Shown: piece after piece, positions 1-8,065 of the stretch
How positions within the stretch are numbered: the first letter of the stretch is position 1
Layout: each line of letters starts with the position of its first letter
Assembly (NCBI GenBank): GCA_964346275.1
Contig: CAYFUR010000056.1
Location: forward strand, 1-24,119
Length of the DNA stretch: 24,119 nucleotides
DNA from: CAYFUR01 sp964346275
GTDB taxonomy: Bacteria; Sumerlaeota; Sumerlaeia; SLMS01
Direction: 5' to 3'
Notes under the pieces: model-generated
The model's input: only the letters and a program-made list of their open reading frames with translations
Database searches by the model: none
What the model was told of the DNA's origin: nothing
Translations under genes and position numbers: made by a program

Positions 1-224
1 TCGGCATGAGTCTCCCAGTGAATGAGATTTATTCTTTACGTATTGAAGGACAGGGCAGCTTAAAAGCGTAAGAAAGCTGTGCAAACTGCCTCGCGGGGTC
101 AATCCCATTCATTGCCCTCTCGCCACGGACTCAAGCCTGAATTCCCCAAGGATAACGCTTGCCGCCACGGCACCAGCCGGACCATACACACTTTTGTTTC
201 GACCCAGGAGATTGGTATTACGTC
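1..224. other. Region upstream of pheA
   Basis: No gene is supported here. The first nine bases read as two sense codons and TGA, so they could be the tail of an upstream gene, but nine bases cannot show it. A weak inverted repeat (CAGCTT/AAGCTG, near 57-82, loop about 12) has no T-tract. I found no promoter with good -35 and -10 boxes and no Phe-rich leader peptide that would indicate pheA attenuation. An AGGAG at 206-210 lies 14 bases before the pheA start. Confidence 0.4.
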
Positions 225-1364
225 ATGGACCTCAAGCAATTTCGCGAAGAAATCGACTCGATCGACCAGGAATTTGTCCGGCTCCTCGACCGCCGGGCCG
301 AGATCGCCAAGCTGGTCGGCCAGTCCAAGGCCGATTCCGGCCGCGCCACCTTCGACCCGGGACGCGCCCGCGCTGTGGTTTTCCAGGCCGTGTCGCGATC
401 CAACGGCGAATTCCCCCGAGAAGGCCTGATCTACGTTTTCCGCGAAGTGATCAGTGCCTGTCTGAACCTGCAGAAGCCCCTTCGGGTTGGCTACCTCGGG
501 CCGCGGGACACCTTCGCCCACCAGGCCGCCGTGCGGGAATTCGGCTCATCGGTGGATTTTACCGCTTTCAAAGTCGTGCGGGAAGTCTTTACCGCCGTCA
601 CCAATCACTCCATCGACTATGGCGTGGTCCCTATCGAAAACAGCACCGGCGGCACGGTTCACACGACCCTCGATGCTTTTATCGAGCATGATTGCCGCGT
701 CTGCAGCGAAATCCTGCTCCCCATTCACCATGCGGTTCTGGGAACGTCTCCCTTGAAAGAAACCCTCCGCGTTTACAGCCATCCCCAGGCCTTTCTCCAG
801 TGCGACAACTGGTTGAATCAAAACCTTCCCAACGTGAAACGCATCGAGGTCGACTCGACCACCCAGGGGATGCAGGAGGCCCGTAAGGATGCCCAGTCCG
901 CCGCCATCGGCAGTGAAATCGGCGCCGAGGAATACGACCTCACCGTGCTGGCCAAGGACATTGAGGACAACAAAGACAACACGACCCGTTTCCTCGTCAT
1001 CAGCCAGACCGACAATCGGCCCAGCGGCGACGACAAGACTTCGCTGATGTTCAGCGTCAAGGACCGCCCGGGGTCACTCTTGCGGGTGCTCCGGCCCTTC
1101 GACGAACTTGGGATCAACCTCAGCAAGCTGGAATCCCGACCCACCAAACGCCGGGCCTGGGAGCAGGCCTTCTTTGTCGATGCGGATGGCCATCGTGACG
1201 AGCCGGGAATCCAGCGGGCCATCGAGAGCATCCGGGAACATTGCGACTCGCTCCGCGTGCTCGGCAGCTATCCGCGCGACAAAACGCCGACAGAGATCGA
1301 AGAAATCCAGCGGCGCGGCCAGCGTGATCGCAAAGAGCAGGGTGCGGCTCAGGCCGAGCAGTAA
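225..1364 (+). CDS. pheA: Bifunctional chorismate mutase / prephenate dehydratase
   Basis: This enzyme converts chorismate to prephenate and then to phenylpyruvate, the committed branch to phenylalanine, in the cytoplasm. The 379-residue protein has the standard three-part layout. Residues 1-86 are an AroQ-type helical chorismate mutase. Residues 86-262 are the prephenate dehydratase lobe, with GYLGPRDTFAHQAA near 89-102, PIENSTGG at 137-144 and the TTRF motif at 253-256. Residues 272-350 are an ACT regulatory domain with RPGSLL and ESRP, the two motifs that bind phenylalanine, so feedback inhibition is expected. A longer in-frame start at 159 is open, but the domain begins at the ATG at 225, preceded by AGGAG. 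The gene converges on the next one with only 7 bp between the stops, leaving no room for a separate terminator. The charged tail after residue 350 is not part of the conserved fold. Confidence 0.95.
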   Translation: MDLKQFREEIDSIDQEFVRLLDRRAEIAKLVGQSKADSGRATFDPGRARAVVFQAVSRSNGEFPREGLIYVFREVISACLNLQKPLRVGYLGPRDTFAHQAAVREFGSSVDFTAFKVVREVFTAVTNHSIDYGVVPIENSTGGTVHTTLDAFIEHDCRVCSEILLPIHHAVLGTSPLKETLRVYSHPQAFLQCDNWLNQNLPNVKRIEVDSTTQGMQEARKDAQSAAIGSEIGAEEYDLTVLAKDIEDNKDNTTRFLVISQTDNRPSGDDKTSLMFSVKDRPGSLLRVLRPFDELGINLSKLESRPTKRRAWEQAFFVDADGHRDEPGIQRAIESIREHCDSLRVLGSYPRDKTPTEIEEIQRRGQRDRKEQGAAQAEQ

Positions 1365-1371
1365 TGCGCCC

Positions 1372-2166
1372 TCATGGCTTCCCGGCTTTTCGAGCATTCT
1401 CCGGCTTGGTAAAAAGGGACGCATCAAAGGGGCGGAATTGCACCTCGTCCACGGCGACATGTCCGATCGGGTCTCCATAAATTCCCTTGTCGCGGCTCCA
1501 ATGATAGAATTTCCAGTCCATGGAAAGCACCGGACCGCCGACTGTTTCATAGTCGTTATAGACAATCGCGTGGGGCTCTTCTTCCGCCTCTTCCGGTGAC
1601 TTGCCATAAGTCACGATATACGCCATGGCATCCAGGCGATGGTTCACCGGATTCCGATAAAGAACATACCAGTCATCCGGCGCATCGCCGATTCCCTCGC
1701 CAAAGGTCATCTTGACAGCAGGCACCGGCTCTTTGCGAAGCGTCAACTCGCCAAGGTATTCGTGGAATGTTCCCGGATCATCCAACTTCATCGGAGCGGC
1801 GAGAAAGTAGGGCCATGTCAGCACATGGAATCGCGCACGCGGGAACTCCGCGTCGGCGGGAGAGACCCAGGCGTCTTCTCCATCGAACACCGTCACCGTG
1901 CCGTCCACCGATTCCAGGCGCGCAGCGCTGAGCGCCGGGTCGAATATCATCGTTCCCTCGAAGACTTCCCCTCCGCCAAACAGGACCTTGGCATCGGCTA
2001 CGACCATGCCGTGGCTGTAATACGCTTTGGCATCATGAGCCTTCACAATTTCCCGGACATAGTTCTTTGGATTAACCTCCTGAGCCTGAAGAACAGCGAC
2101 GCCCATCAGGAGCATTGCGCCGAGACTCAACAAAACAGTTTTCCAGCCAGCTTTTCTGCTTATCAT
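1372..2166 (-). CDS. Secreted protein of unknown function (DUF6503-like)
   Basis: The 264-residue product begins with a basic stretch and a hydrophobic segment (residues 9-26) ending in VLQAQ, a typical Sec signal peptide, so it is probably exported. The mature part looks like an all-beta protein, rich in aromatic residues, with motifs such as WPYFLAAPMKLDDPG and YRNPVNHRLDAMAYIVTYG. From memory this resembles the uncharacterised DUF6503 group of periplasmic or outer-membrane-associated proteins; this was not searched. No catalytic residues are recognised. An upstream in-frame ATG at 2211 adds 15 residues, but the ATG at 2166 has AAGGA ten bases before it and starts directly at the signal peptide. 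It lies downstream of purM, separated by a terminator-like hairpin, and converges on pheA. Confidence 0.75.
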   Translation of the reverse strand: MISRKAGWKTVLLSLGAMLLMGVAVLQAQEVNPKNYVREIVKAHDAKAYYSHGMVVADAKVLFGGGEVFEGTMIFDPALSAARLESVDGTVTVFDGEDAWVSPADAEFPRARFHVLTWPYFLAAPMKLDDPGTFHEYLGELTLRKEPVPAVKMTFGEGIGDAPDDWYVLYRNPVNHRLDAMAYIVTYGKSPEEAEEEPHAIVYNDYETVGGPVLSMDWKFYHWSRDKGIYGDPIGHVAVDEVQFRPFDASLFTKPENARKAGKP

Positions 2167-2229
2167 TTTGATCACATCCTTGAATGATTTCTTCAGGGAA
2201 CAATCTGCCATCCTTCCTTCCCGCTGACA

Positions 2230-2260
2230 ACGAAAACGCCGCCCGGAATCCGGACGGCGT
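2230..2260 (-). terminator. Rho-independent terminator after purM
   Basis: On the minus strand an 11-bp stem (arms 2250-2260 and 2236-2246, one U-G wobble in RNA, loop of 3) is followed by TTTTCGT. It lies 24 bases past the purM stop and before the next minus-strand gene, so it should end the purM transcript. Confidence 0.75.
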
Positions 2261-2284
2261 CAAAACTTCACAATTCCGCCTGGT

Positions 2285-3295
2285 TCAGCACTCGGCCTCG
2301 GTGCCGTTAATCACCACGCCTCTGGGCCCCTTTTTGATGCATCCAATCTCGAGCGCGTGTACCATCGAACGTCTCAGGCTCCGGACCGCCTCCCGGGCCT
2401 GCTTTTTTGGCACCACGACGCACATGCCGATGCCCATGTTGAAAACGCGATACATCTCTTCGCGGGCGACAGGCCCATTGGTTTCGATCATGCGGAAAAT
2501 CTCGGGCACTTCCCAGGATCCTGCCTTGAGATTCGCATAGACGCCCTCTGGAACGGCTCGCACGAGATTGCCGGGCAGCCCGCCTCCCGTGATGTGGGCA
2601 ATCGCCTTGACGTTCATTTTCTTCAGGATTTTCAGGATCGGAACGACGTAGATAGACGTGGGAATCAGCATCCTCTCGAGCAATTCCCGCCGCTTCTTCC
2701 CCCGGGGCTTGCTCTTGCCCTCCAGTAAAGCCTTTCGCGCCAGGCTGAATCCGTTGCTGTGAATTCCGCTCGAGGGCAAGCCGATCACGACGTCCCCAGC
2801 CCGCACTTTCGACCCATCGATGACCTTTGTTTTCTCGAGGACTCCCGCGCCGAATCCGGCCAGATCGAATCCATTCTTCGGATAGACGCCGGGAAGCTCC
2901 GCCGTCTCGCCTCCCACGAGTTCGCAATTCGCCATTTCGCAGCCGGATGCGATTCCCTTGAGGATCTCCGTTGCAATGGGTTTCCTCAGTTTTTCCGTGG
3001 CGTAGTAATCAAGAAAGGCGAAAGGCTTTGCGCCACAAGCGATGAGATCGTTCACCACCATCGCCACCAGATCGATACCGATCGTGTGATAGGTTTTCAG
3101 CTCCTGGGCGATCAGCAGCTTTGTCCCCACTCCGTCCGTCGAGAGCACAAGGCGCGGATTCTTGAACCCCCGGGGGAGCGGAATCACCCCTCCGAACCCG
3201 CCGATTTTGGGATTCGATTTCCTGAGCTGGTCAACGACTTCGTCGCCGACCTCGATGTTGACTCCGGACTGGGCATAACTGATTTTTCTTGCCAT
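2285..3295 (-). CDS. purM: Phosphoribosylformylglycinamidine cyclo-ligase (AIR synthetase)
   Basis: PurM closes the imidazole ring, converting FGAM and ATP to 5-aminoimidazole ribonucleotide, in de novo purine synthesis. The 336-residue length is close to the usual 340-350. Recognisable features are the N-terminal SYAQSGVNIEVGD, the STDGVGTKL segment near residues 52-60, IGIDLVAMVVNDL, GGETAELPGVY, and ITGGGLPGNLVRAVP in the C-terminal lobe. All are hallmarks of the PurM/AIRS fold. GAGG lies about eight bases before the ATG. No other purine gene is adjacent (no purN), so it stands alone. It lies 87 bp downstream of gpmA on the same strand and ends at its own hairpin. Confidence 0.96.
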   Translation of the reverse strand: MARKISYAQSGVNIEVGDEVVDQLRKSNPKIGGFGGVIPLPRGFKNPRLVLSTDGVGTKLLIAQELKTYHTIGIDLVAMVVNDLIACGAKPFAFLDYYATEKLRKPIATEILKGIASGCEMANCELVGGETAELPGVYPKNGFDLAGFGAGVLEKTKVIDGSKVRAGDVVIGLPSSGIHSNGFSLARKALLEGKSKPRGKKRRELLERMLIPTSIYVVPILKILKKMNVKAIAHITGGGLPGNLVRAVPEGVYANLKAGSWEVPEIFRMIETNGPVAREEMYRVFNMGIGMCVVVPKKQAREAVRSLRRSMVHALEIGCIKKGPRGVVINGTEAEC

Positions 3296-3382
3296 ATTCT
3301 TCGCCTCACGCCTGAAGGGATCGGGAAGAAAGGAACGACCCCGCCAGCGGCGCCGGCGAGGAAGGCTCCTCAGCTTAGCGTG

Positions 3383-4129
3383 TCAGGACTTCTTAGCCTG
3401 GTTGGCGACAGCTTCCGCGGCCTTCTTGGCCTCTTCGGGGTCGCCGAGGTAGTAGCTCTTGGCCGGCTTCAAATTCTCGTCCAGCTCGTAAACCAGGGGG
3501 ATTCCCGTGGGGATATTAAGCGAGACGATCTCCTCGTCGGAAATCTGGTCCAGGTGTTTCACGAGGGCGCGCAGGCTGTTTCCGTGTGCCACGATGAGCG
3601 TCCTGACACCAGCCTTGACGTTCGGCGCGATGTCGCTCTCCCAGAATGGAACAAAGCGCGCCACCGTATCTTTCAGGCTTTCCGTCCGGGGGAGCCTGGC
3701 CGGATCGACATCGGCGTAGCGGCGGTCGTGCTTGGGGTGGCGCTCGTCATCGTCGCTCAGTTCCGGCGGCGGAATGTCGTAGGAACGGCGCCAGATCTTG
3801 ACTTGGTCAGCGCCGTGCTTTTCCGCGGTCTCCGCTTTGTTCAGGCCCTGCAGGCCGCCATAGTGGCGCTCGTTCAGGCGCCAGTCGCGAATCACCGGGA
3901 GCCACATCTGGTCCATCTCGTCCAGGGCGATCCACATGGTGCGGATGGCGCGCTTGAGGACGGACGTATAGACGGCGTCGAACTGAAAGCCTTCCTGGCG
4001 CAGCAGTTCACCCGCGCGCCTGGCTTCCTTCCGCCCCTGCTCCGTCAGGTCGACGTCCGTCCAGCCGGTGAAGCGGTTATCGAGGTTCCAGGTGCTCTGC
4101 CCATGGCGTAACAATACCAACTTGTGCAT
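3383..4129 (-). CDS. gpmA: 2,3-bisphosphoglycerate-dependent phosphoglycerate mutase
   Basis: The enzyme interconverts 3- and 2-phosphoglycerate in glycolysis and gluconeogenesis through a phosphohistidine. The 248-residue protein matches the dPGM family (about 250). It has the RHG motif at 8-10 with the phospho-accepting H9, RFTGWTDVDLTEQG at 19-32, LNERHYGGLQGLNK at 85-98 with E87, and AHGNSLRALVKHL at 181-193 with the second catalytic H182. An in-frame extension to 4210 is open but carries no conserved sequence. The ATG at 4129 has GAGGA upstream and fits the family N-terminus. It may share a transcript with purM, since no convincing terminator separates them. Confidence 0.96.
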   Translation of the reverse strand: MHKLVLLRHGQSTWNLDNRFTGWTDVDLTEQGRKEARRAGELLRQEGFQFDAVYTSVLKRAIRTMWIALDEMDQMWLPVIRDWRLNERHYGGLQGLNKAETAEKHGADQVKIWRRSYDIPPPELSDDDERHPKHDRRYADVDPARLPRTESLKDTVARFVPFWESDIAPNVKAGVRTLIVAHGNSLRALVKHLDQISDEEIVSLNIPTGIPLVYELDENLKPAKSYYLGDPEEAKKAAEAVANQAKKS

Positions 4130-4279
4130 AGGGAAATGATCCTCAAATAGGAAGGTTGATCTTTGGAAACAAGAGTTTCGACGGGCATGCTCGAAACAGT
4201 GCGCAAGCATCGAAAGTCAACCGGCCGAACGCAAGCCGTTTTCCCGGGGGGGCGGATATGCCTGGTCCCTCATGCTCTC

Positions 4280-4322
4280 AAAAGACATTCGCCGCCATCG
4301 AAAACCATTCGAAAGCGGCGAA
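4280..4322 (-). terminator. Probable terminator after arsM
   Basis: An 8-bp perfect stem (TTCGCCGC at 4288-4295, GCGGCGAA at 4315-4322) encloses a second short TCGAA/TTCGA stem. On the minus strand it is followed within a few bases by CTTTT. It starts 35 bp past the arsM stop. The T-run is short and offset, so confidence is moderate. Confidence 0.5.
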
Positions 4323-4356
4323 CTCTTTTATTCTCCAGGAGCCTTCGAGACGTCGC

Positions 4357-5235
4357 TCAACTTCCGCAACAGCAACCGCCTGGCTTTTTCGCTCTCACCG
4401 ACAGGCTCACGATATAGTCCCCCAGTTTCTCGCTCTCGGGAAGCGCTCTCTTGATTTCCAGGTAGAGCGGATCGTTCCACTTGCTGAGGCTGTCGACGTA
4501 GTCGCTTTTCTCTTCCAACGCGATATCCGTGAGCCCCGCCTGCTCCGCCATCCGGCGCGTTTCTTCCACCATGATGGCGCCGCTCACACAGCCGATGAGA
4601 GACTCAGCCTTGCTGGCCACGCTTTCCGGGAGCTTCTTCTTCAACGCCATATCGGAGATCGAGACACGGCCTCCAGGCTTTAAGACCCGGGCCACATCGC
4701 GCCAGACTTGTTTTTTATCCGGTGAAAGGTTCAACACACAGTTGGAAATCACCACGTCCACGGACTGATCGGCCAGGGGAAGGTGTTCGATCTCGCCGAG
4801 GCGGAACTCCACGTTATTCAACCCCGTGCTTTCGCGATAGGAAGCCGTGTTGGCCCGCGCCTTTGACAGCATTTCCGCCGTCATGTCGATCCCGATCGCG
4901 CGGCCCGAGTCTCCCACGCGCCGGCCTGCAAGGAAGACGTCGAAGCCGCCGCCGCATCCAAGGTCGGCGACAACTTCCCCCGGTTCCAGCGACGCCACGG
5001 CGATCGGATTGCCGCAGCTCAGGCCCATGTTGGCGCCCTCGGGCAGCGCCTCCAGTTCTTCCAGTTCGTAGCCGATTTCCTGGGCCAGTTGTTTCGCTTC
5101 TTCAGAAGAGTCGGAGCCGCAGCACGACGTCGGACCGCAGCAGGAAGATCCTTCCTCCTCGGCAATTCGCGCATAGCCAGTGCGCACTTGATCGCGTATC
5201 TTCTGCTGCTCACCTGCCTTTTCATTCACGCTCAT
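4357..5235 (-). CDS. arsM: Arsenite S-adenosylmethionine methyltransferase
   Basis: ArsM methylates trivalent arsenic with SAM in the cytoplasm, giving methylated and volatile arsenicals. The 292-residue protein has a class I methyltransferase core: DLGCGGGFDVFLAG near 91-104, IDMTAEMLSKA and LKPGGR. The arsenic-binding cysteines typical of the family are C74 in LSCGNP, C166 in SNCVLNL and C216 in GCVSGA. Two cysteine pairs lie at C32-C33 and C38-C39 (CCGPTSCCG), and the protein ends in a CCC run at 288-290. An ATG 26 codons upstream is open, but the ATG at 5235 has a GGAAGGAAG ribosome site and begins the conserved region. No arsR, arsC or arsB is next to it, which is unusual because arsM often sits in an arsR-controlled operon. 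Confidence 0.95.
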   Translation of the reverse strand: MSVNEKAGEQQKIRDQVRTGYARIAEEEGSSCCGPTSCCGSDSSEEAKQLAQEIGYELEELEALPEGANMGLSCGNPIAVASLEPGEVVADLGCGGGFDVFLAGRRVGDSGRAIGIDMTAEMLSKARANTASYRESTGLNNVEFRLGEIEHLPLADQSVDVVISNCVLNLSPDKKQVWRDVARVLKPGGRVSISDMALKKKLPESVASKAESLIGCVSGAIMVEETRRMAEQAGLTDIALEEKSDYVDSLSKWNDPLYLEIKRALPESEKLGDYIVSLSVRAKKPGGCCCGS

Positions 5236-5461
5236 GATTTGCTTCCTTCCTGGTTGATTCAGACTTTTGACGCCATCTCGCCGACACGGGAGGCTATGGT
5301 AAATAGCCGGCAAGGGCTTTGGTTGCAGAGAAAAGTTTGCGCATGTTCCTTACCAGTTCGCCAGATAGCGCAATGTGGAGAGCCAAACGAGTCAATGCAA
5401 AGTATGCTCCGGTTGGCCCGAAGCGCACTCTCCTTCACCGCTTTCCGTATTCTCTCGGTTC
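5236..5461. other. Intergenic region between the aldo/keto reductase and arsM
   Basis: No gene is supported. On the minus strand there is a TTGACT -35-like box near 5390, but no convincing -10 at the right distance. A 16-codon frame preceded by AAGGA is too short and ordinary to call. I see no obvious ArsR operator. Confidence 0.35.
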
Positions 5462-6289
5462 TCAGAAGTTAAAGTTGTCGGGGTCGGGCCCGATGCGCGT
5501 TCCGCGATCCAGGGCGTTGATGGCCGCCATCTCCTCTTCCGACAGCTGGAAGTCAAAAACTTCGATGTTTTTCTCGATTCGTTCGCGGTGAACGGATTTC
5601 GGAATCGCGATAATGCCCTTTTGAATCAACCAGCGCACGGTCACCTGGACTGCGTTTTTTCCGTGGCCCTCGGCGATTTCCACCAGTTCCGGGATCTCCA
5701 GCACCTTTCCCTTCATCAGCGGGGACCACGCTTCCAGGACGATTTCGTTGCTGTGGCAAAAGTCTTGTAACCCGGGCTGCTGGAGCCGGGGGTGGAACTC
5801 CACCTGATTCACAGTCGGCATGACCGTCGCCACGGAGAGAAGTTCCTTGAGGTGATGAACGAGGAAATTGCTCACACCGATGGAGCGGGCGCGCCCCTGC
5901 TCGTGAAGATATTCCATGGCGGCCCACGTTTCCTTGAAGCGGTCTTCCACAGGCCAATGGATAAGATAGAGATCGACAAAGTCTGTTTGCATCCGGTCCA
6001 GGCTTTTGTCGAAAGCCTGGAGTGTCGCGTCGAATCCCTGGTCCGTATTCCAAACCTTCGTTGTCAGGAAGATGTCTTCGCGGGGAACGCCGCTGGCCTT
6101 CACGGCCTCGCCAACGCCTCGTTCGTTTTGATAAACCGCCGCCGTGTCGATGCTCCGGTAGCCGGCGTCCAAGGCCCACGTGACGGCGTTTTCCACTTCC
6201 TCGCCCTCGCGAGCCTGAAAGACGCCCAGGCCAACCAGAGGCATTTCACGGCCATTATTCAAGCAGACGGTCGAATTCGCTGTAAGCAT
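5462..6289 (-). CDS. Aldo/keto reductase (AKR5-like)
   Basis: This is an NADPH-dependent cytosolic oxidoreductase of the aldo/keto reductase superfamily, reducing small aldehydes or ketones. The substrate cannot be read from sequence. The 275-residue TIM-barrel protein keeps the full catalytic tetrad: D48 and Y53 in DTAAVYQNE, K78 in TTKVW and H111 in LIHWP. It also has GVSNF after the barrel midpoint and IPKSVHRERIEKN, the NADP-binding signature, near the C-terminus. It most resembles the YvgN/YtbE and 2,5-diketogluconate reductase groups. GGAGG lies nine bases before the start. A 226-bp gap separates it from arsM downstream, and a 15-bp hairpin lies upstream, so it may be transcribed alone. 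A 2,5-diketogluconate-type role would fit the nearby sugar-acid genes, but that is inference. Confidence 0.92.
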   Translation of the reverse strand: MLTANSTVCLNNGREMPLVGLGVFQAREGEEVENAVTWALDAGYRSIDTAAVYQNERGVGEAVKASGVPREDIFLTTKVWNTDQGFDATLQAFDKSLDRMQTDFVDLYLIHWPVEDRFKETWAAMEYLHEQGRARSIGVSNFLVHHLKELLSVATVMPTVNQVEFHPRLQQPGLQDFCHSNEIVLEAWSPLMKGKVLEIPELVEIAEGHGKNAVQVTVRWLIQKGIIAIPKSVHRERIEKNIEVFDFQLSEEEMAAINALDRGTRIGPDPDNFNF

Positions 6290-6332
6290 TGCTCATATCC
6301 TCCGGGAGAATCTGAACTCCCTCCAGATGAGA

Positions 6333-6365
6333 GAAGAGCATGTCCCGCGCCGGGACATGCTCTTC
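6333..6365. repeat. Perfect 15-bp inverted repeat between uxaC and the aldo/keto reductase
   Basis: GAAGAGCATGTCCCG at 6333-6347 is the exact reverse complement of 6351-6365, with a CGC loop. It lies 28 bp past the uxaC stop and 44 bp before the next minus-strand start. Neither strand has a T-tract right after it, so it may be a processing, stabilising or Rho-assisted hairpin rather than a classical terminator. Confidence 0.8.
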
Positions 6366-6392
6366 CCCGCCGGTTTTCTCCGCGGAAAGGGG

Positions 6393-7805
6393 TCAAAACC
6401 CGAACCAGGAGCGGGCATTGGGCGAGCTCAATCGGCGAACGACCCCGCCCACTGTCTCCATGGAGTCTGGAATCAGTTCCCGTTCCATTTCGTCTCCCAG
6501 GAGATTGCACAGAACCCTTCGAAAATAATCGTGCCGTCTATATGAGAGGAATGACCTCGAATCCGTTGTCATGCCGATAAACCGGCCCAGAAGGCCAGAC
6601 TGGGATAGAGCGTTCAATAGCCGCTCGATCCCCCTCTGGTGGTCAAGAAACCGCCAGGCGGGTCCATATTGGATTTTCCCGGGAACACCTTCTTCGGGAA
6701 AGGCGCCCGCAAGAGCGGCAATCGCTTCGATATCCTTCGGGTGGAGATTGTAGAGCACCATCCGCGGCAGCCGGTTCCGGGCGCTCAGCCGGTCGAGAAA
6801 CTTCGCCAGCGGCTTCGCCATGGGGGGGGCGCCAATCGCGTCGAAACCCGAATCCGCACCAAGGTTCTGAAAAGCCCTTGTATTGACATTCCGCATGGCG
6901 CCCACATGGAGCTGCATTGCCCAGCCGAGGCGATGATAGATTCCACCCAGTTCGTATAGACACGCGGCGCGAAAGAGCCGGGGCTGATGAAGGCCGACCC
7001 ATTTATTATCCCGTGCCGTGCGGAAGATGTTTTCGACTTCGCCCGCCGAGTAGTCGTCGGCATAGATCTCGTCGATTCCGTGATCAGAGAGGCGGCAGCC
7101 CCTCCCCGCGAAGTGTTCAGCGCGCTTTTCCAGGGCCGAAACCAAGTCCTCGAAGCTTCTGATCTCCATGCCCGTCCGGGAGGCGAGTTTGTCTATATAG
7201 GCATTCCATTCCCCGGTGTTCTCGATTGCGAGAGCCTTATCGGGGCGGAATGTCGGCAAGACCCTTGTGGCGATCCCGTTATCTTTCGCGATTGCCTCGT
7301 GATGCTCCAGGCTGTCCAGCGGGTCGTCCGTTGTGCAGGCCACTTCGACGCGAAAGTGCCTCAGCAGGCCGCGGGCTGATAGCTCCGGGTGCGCAAGGCG
7401 TTCCCGCCCCCGCTCCCAGATATCCTCCGCCGTTTCACCGCATAGGAGCTTGTCGGTGATGCCCAGCGGATCGGCCAGTTCCATGTGCGTCCAATCGTAG
7501 AGTGGATTTCGGAGCAACTGGGGAACGGTCTCCGCCCACGCCTGGAATTTGTCCCGGTCCGGCGCCGCCCCCGTGATCAGTTGTTCTGGCACACCGTTAA
7601 GGCGCATCGCGCGCCATTTAGAGTGGTCCCCCTCGAGCCATATTTCGGCAAGGTTTTCGAACCGGCGGTCTTCCGCGATCTCTTTTGCCGGGAGATGGCT
7701 GTGGAAGTCGATCAGGGGTTCTGGTTCGGCGAACCGGCTGTACAATTCACATGCCCGCTCGCCTTCCAGGAGAAAGTGCCGGCGTATATATGGCCGGGAA
7801 GTCAT
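6393..7805 (-). CDS. uxaC: Glucuronate isomerase (uronate isomerase)
   Basis: UxaC isomerises D-glucuronate to D-fructuronate and D-galacturonate to D-tagaturonate, the first step of hexuronate breakdown. The 470-residue length is typical. The amidohydrolase-type metal site is seen in DFHSHLPAKEI near 33-43 (H35, H37). Other family segments are GDHSKWRAMRLNGV, LCGETAEDIWERG, CTTDDPLDSLEHH, QLHVGAMRNVNTR, and the C-terminal TDSRSFLSYRRHDYFRRVLCNLLG. The start at 7805 has an AAAGGG just upstream. No uxaA, uxaB, uxuA or kdgK is visible nearby; the scaffold gap just upstream may hide a partner. gntK beyond the gap gives sugar-acid context. Confidence 0.96.
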   Translation of the reverse strand: MTSRPYIRRHFLLEGERACELYSRFAEPEPLIDFHSHLPAKEIAEDRRFENLAEIWLEGDHSKWRAMRLNGVPEQLITGAAPDRDKFQAWAETVPQLLRNPLYDWTHMELADPLGITDKLLCGETAEDIWERGRERLAHPELSARGLLRHFRVEVACTTDDPLDSLEHHEAIAKDNGIATRVLPTFRPDKALAIENTGEWNAYIDKLASRTGMEIRSFEDLVSALEKRAEHFAGRGCRLSDHGIDEIYADDYSAGEVENIFRTARDNKWVGLHQPRLFRAACLYELGGIYHRLGWAMQLHVGAMRNVNTRAFQNLGADSGFDAIGAPPMAKPLAKFLDRLSARNRLPRMVLYNLHPKDIEAIAALAGAFPEEGVPGKIQYGPAWRFLDHQRGIERLLNALSQSGLLGRFIGMTTDSRSFLSYRRHDYFRRVLCNLLGDEMERELIPDSMETVGGVVRRLSSPNARSWFGF

Positions 7806-7929
7806 AGCGCGCCCTTTCAGTTAAAACTTGTTCTCGAGGCCCACAGGCCGAGGCCTGGGTGAGGGTTCAATTCATAGCATTCGCCCTTTTGCTGTGAAAA
7901 CACTTCCTTGCCTTGCCCGTGAAAAGTCC

Positions 7930-8029
7930 NNNNNNNNNNNNNNNNNNNNNNNNNNNNNNNNNNNNNNNNNNNNNNNNNNNNNNNNNNNNNNNNNNNNNNN
8001 NNNNNNNNNNNNNNNNNNNNNNNNNNNNN
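7930..8029. other. Assembly gap (100 Ns)
   Basis: The run is exactly 100 Ns, the usual placeholder for a scaffold join of unknown size, so the real distance between uxaC and gntK is not known. The flank at 7806-7929 has no recognisable gene: all three minus-strand frames reaching the gap end within it, and any of them could be the tail of the gap-spanning gene. Confidence 0.97.
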
Positions 8030-8065
8030 CTCGATGGCCTCCCGCTGATCCTCTTCCGCAATCAT
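8030..8065 (-). CDS. Unidentified gene, 5' end only, cut by assembly gap
   Basis: Only the first 12 codons are visible, reading MIAEEDQREAIE before the Ns. The start is supported by context rather than homology: its ATG overlaps the gntK stop as ATGA, the standard layout for translational coupling, and the residues are ordinary coding composition. The product cannot be named from 12 residues. Given its coupling to gluconokinase it could be another gluconate or pentose-phosphate gene, but this is a guess. Confidence 0.55.

Noticed and set aside
22..63. 13-codon frame MRFILYVLKDRAA before pheA as a leader peptide
   Set aside because: It has only one Phe and one Tyr and no terminator/antiterminator pair, so it does not look like a phenylalanine attenuator.
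2759..4111. 450-codon plus-strand open frame across purM and gpmA
   Set aside because: It spans the antisense of two confident genes and their spacer, with no domain and no ribosome site.
5290..5340. 16-codon minus-strand frame upstream of arsM as a leader peptide
   Set aside because: The ribosome site is too close to the ATG and nothing in the peptide suggests regulation.
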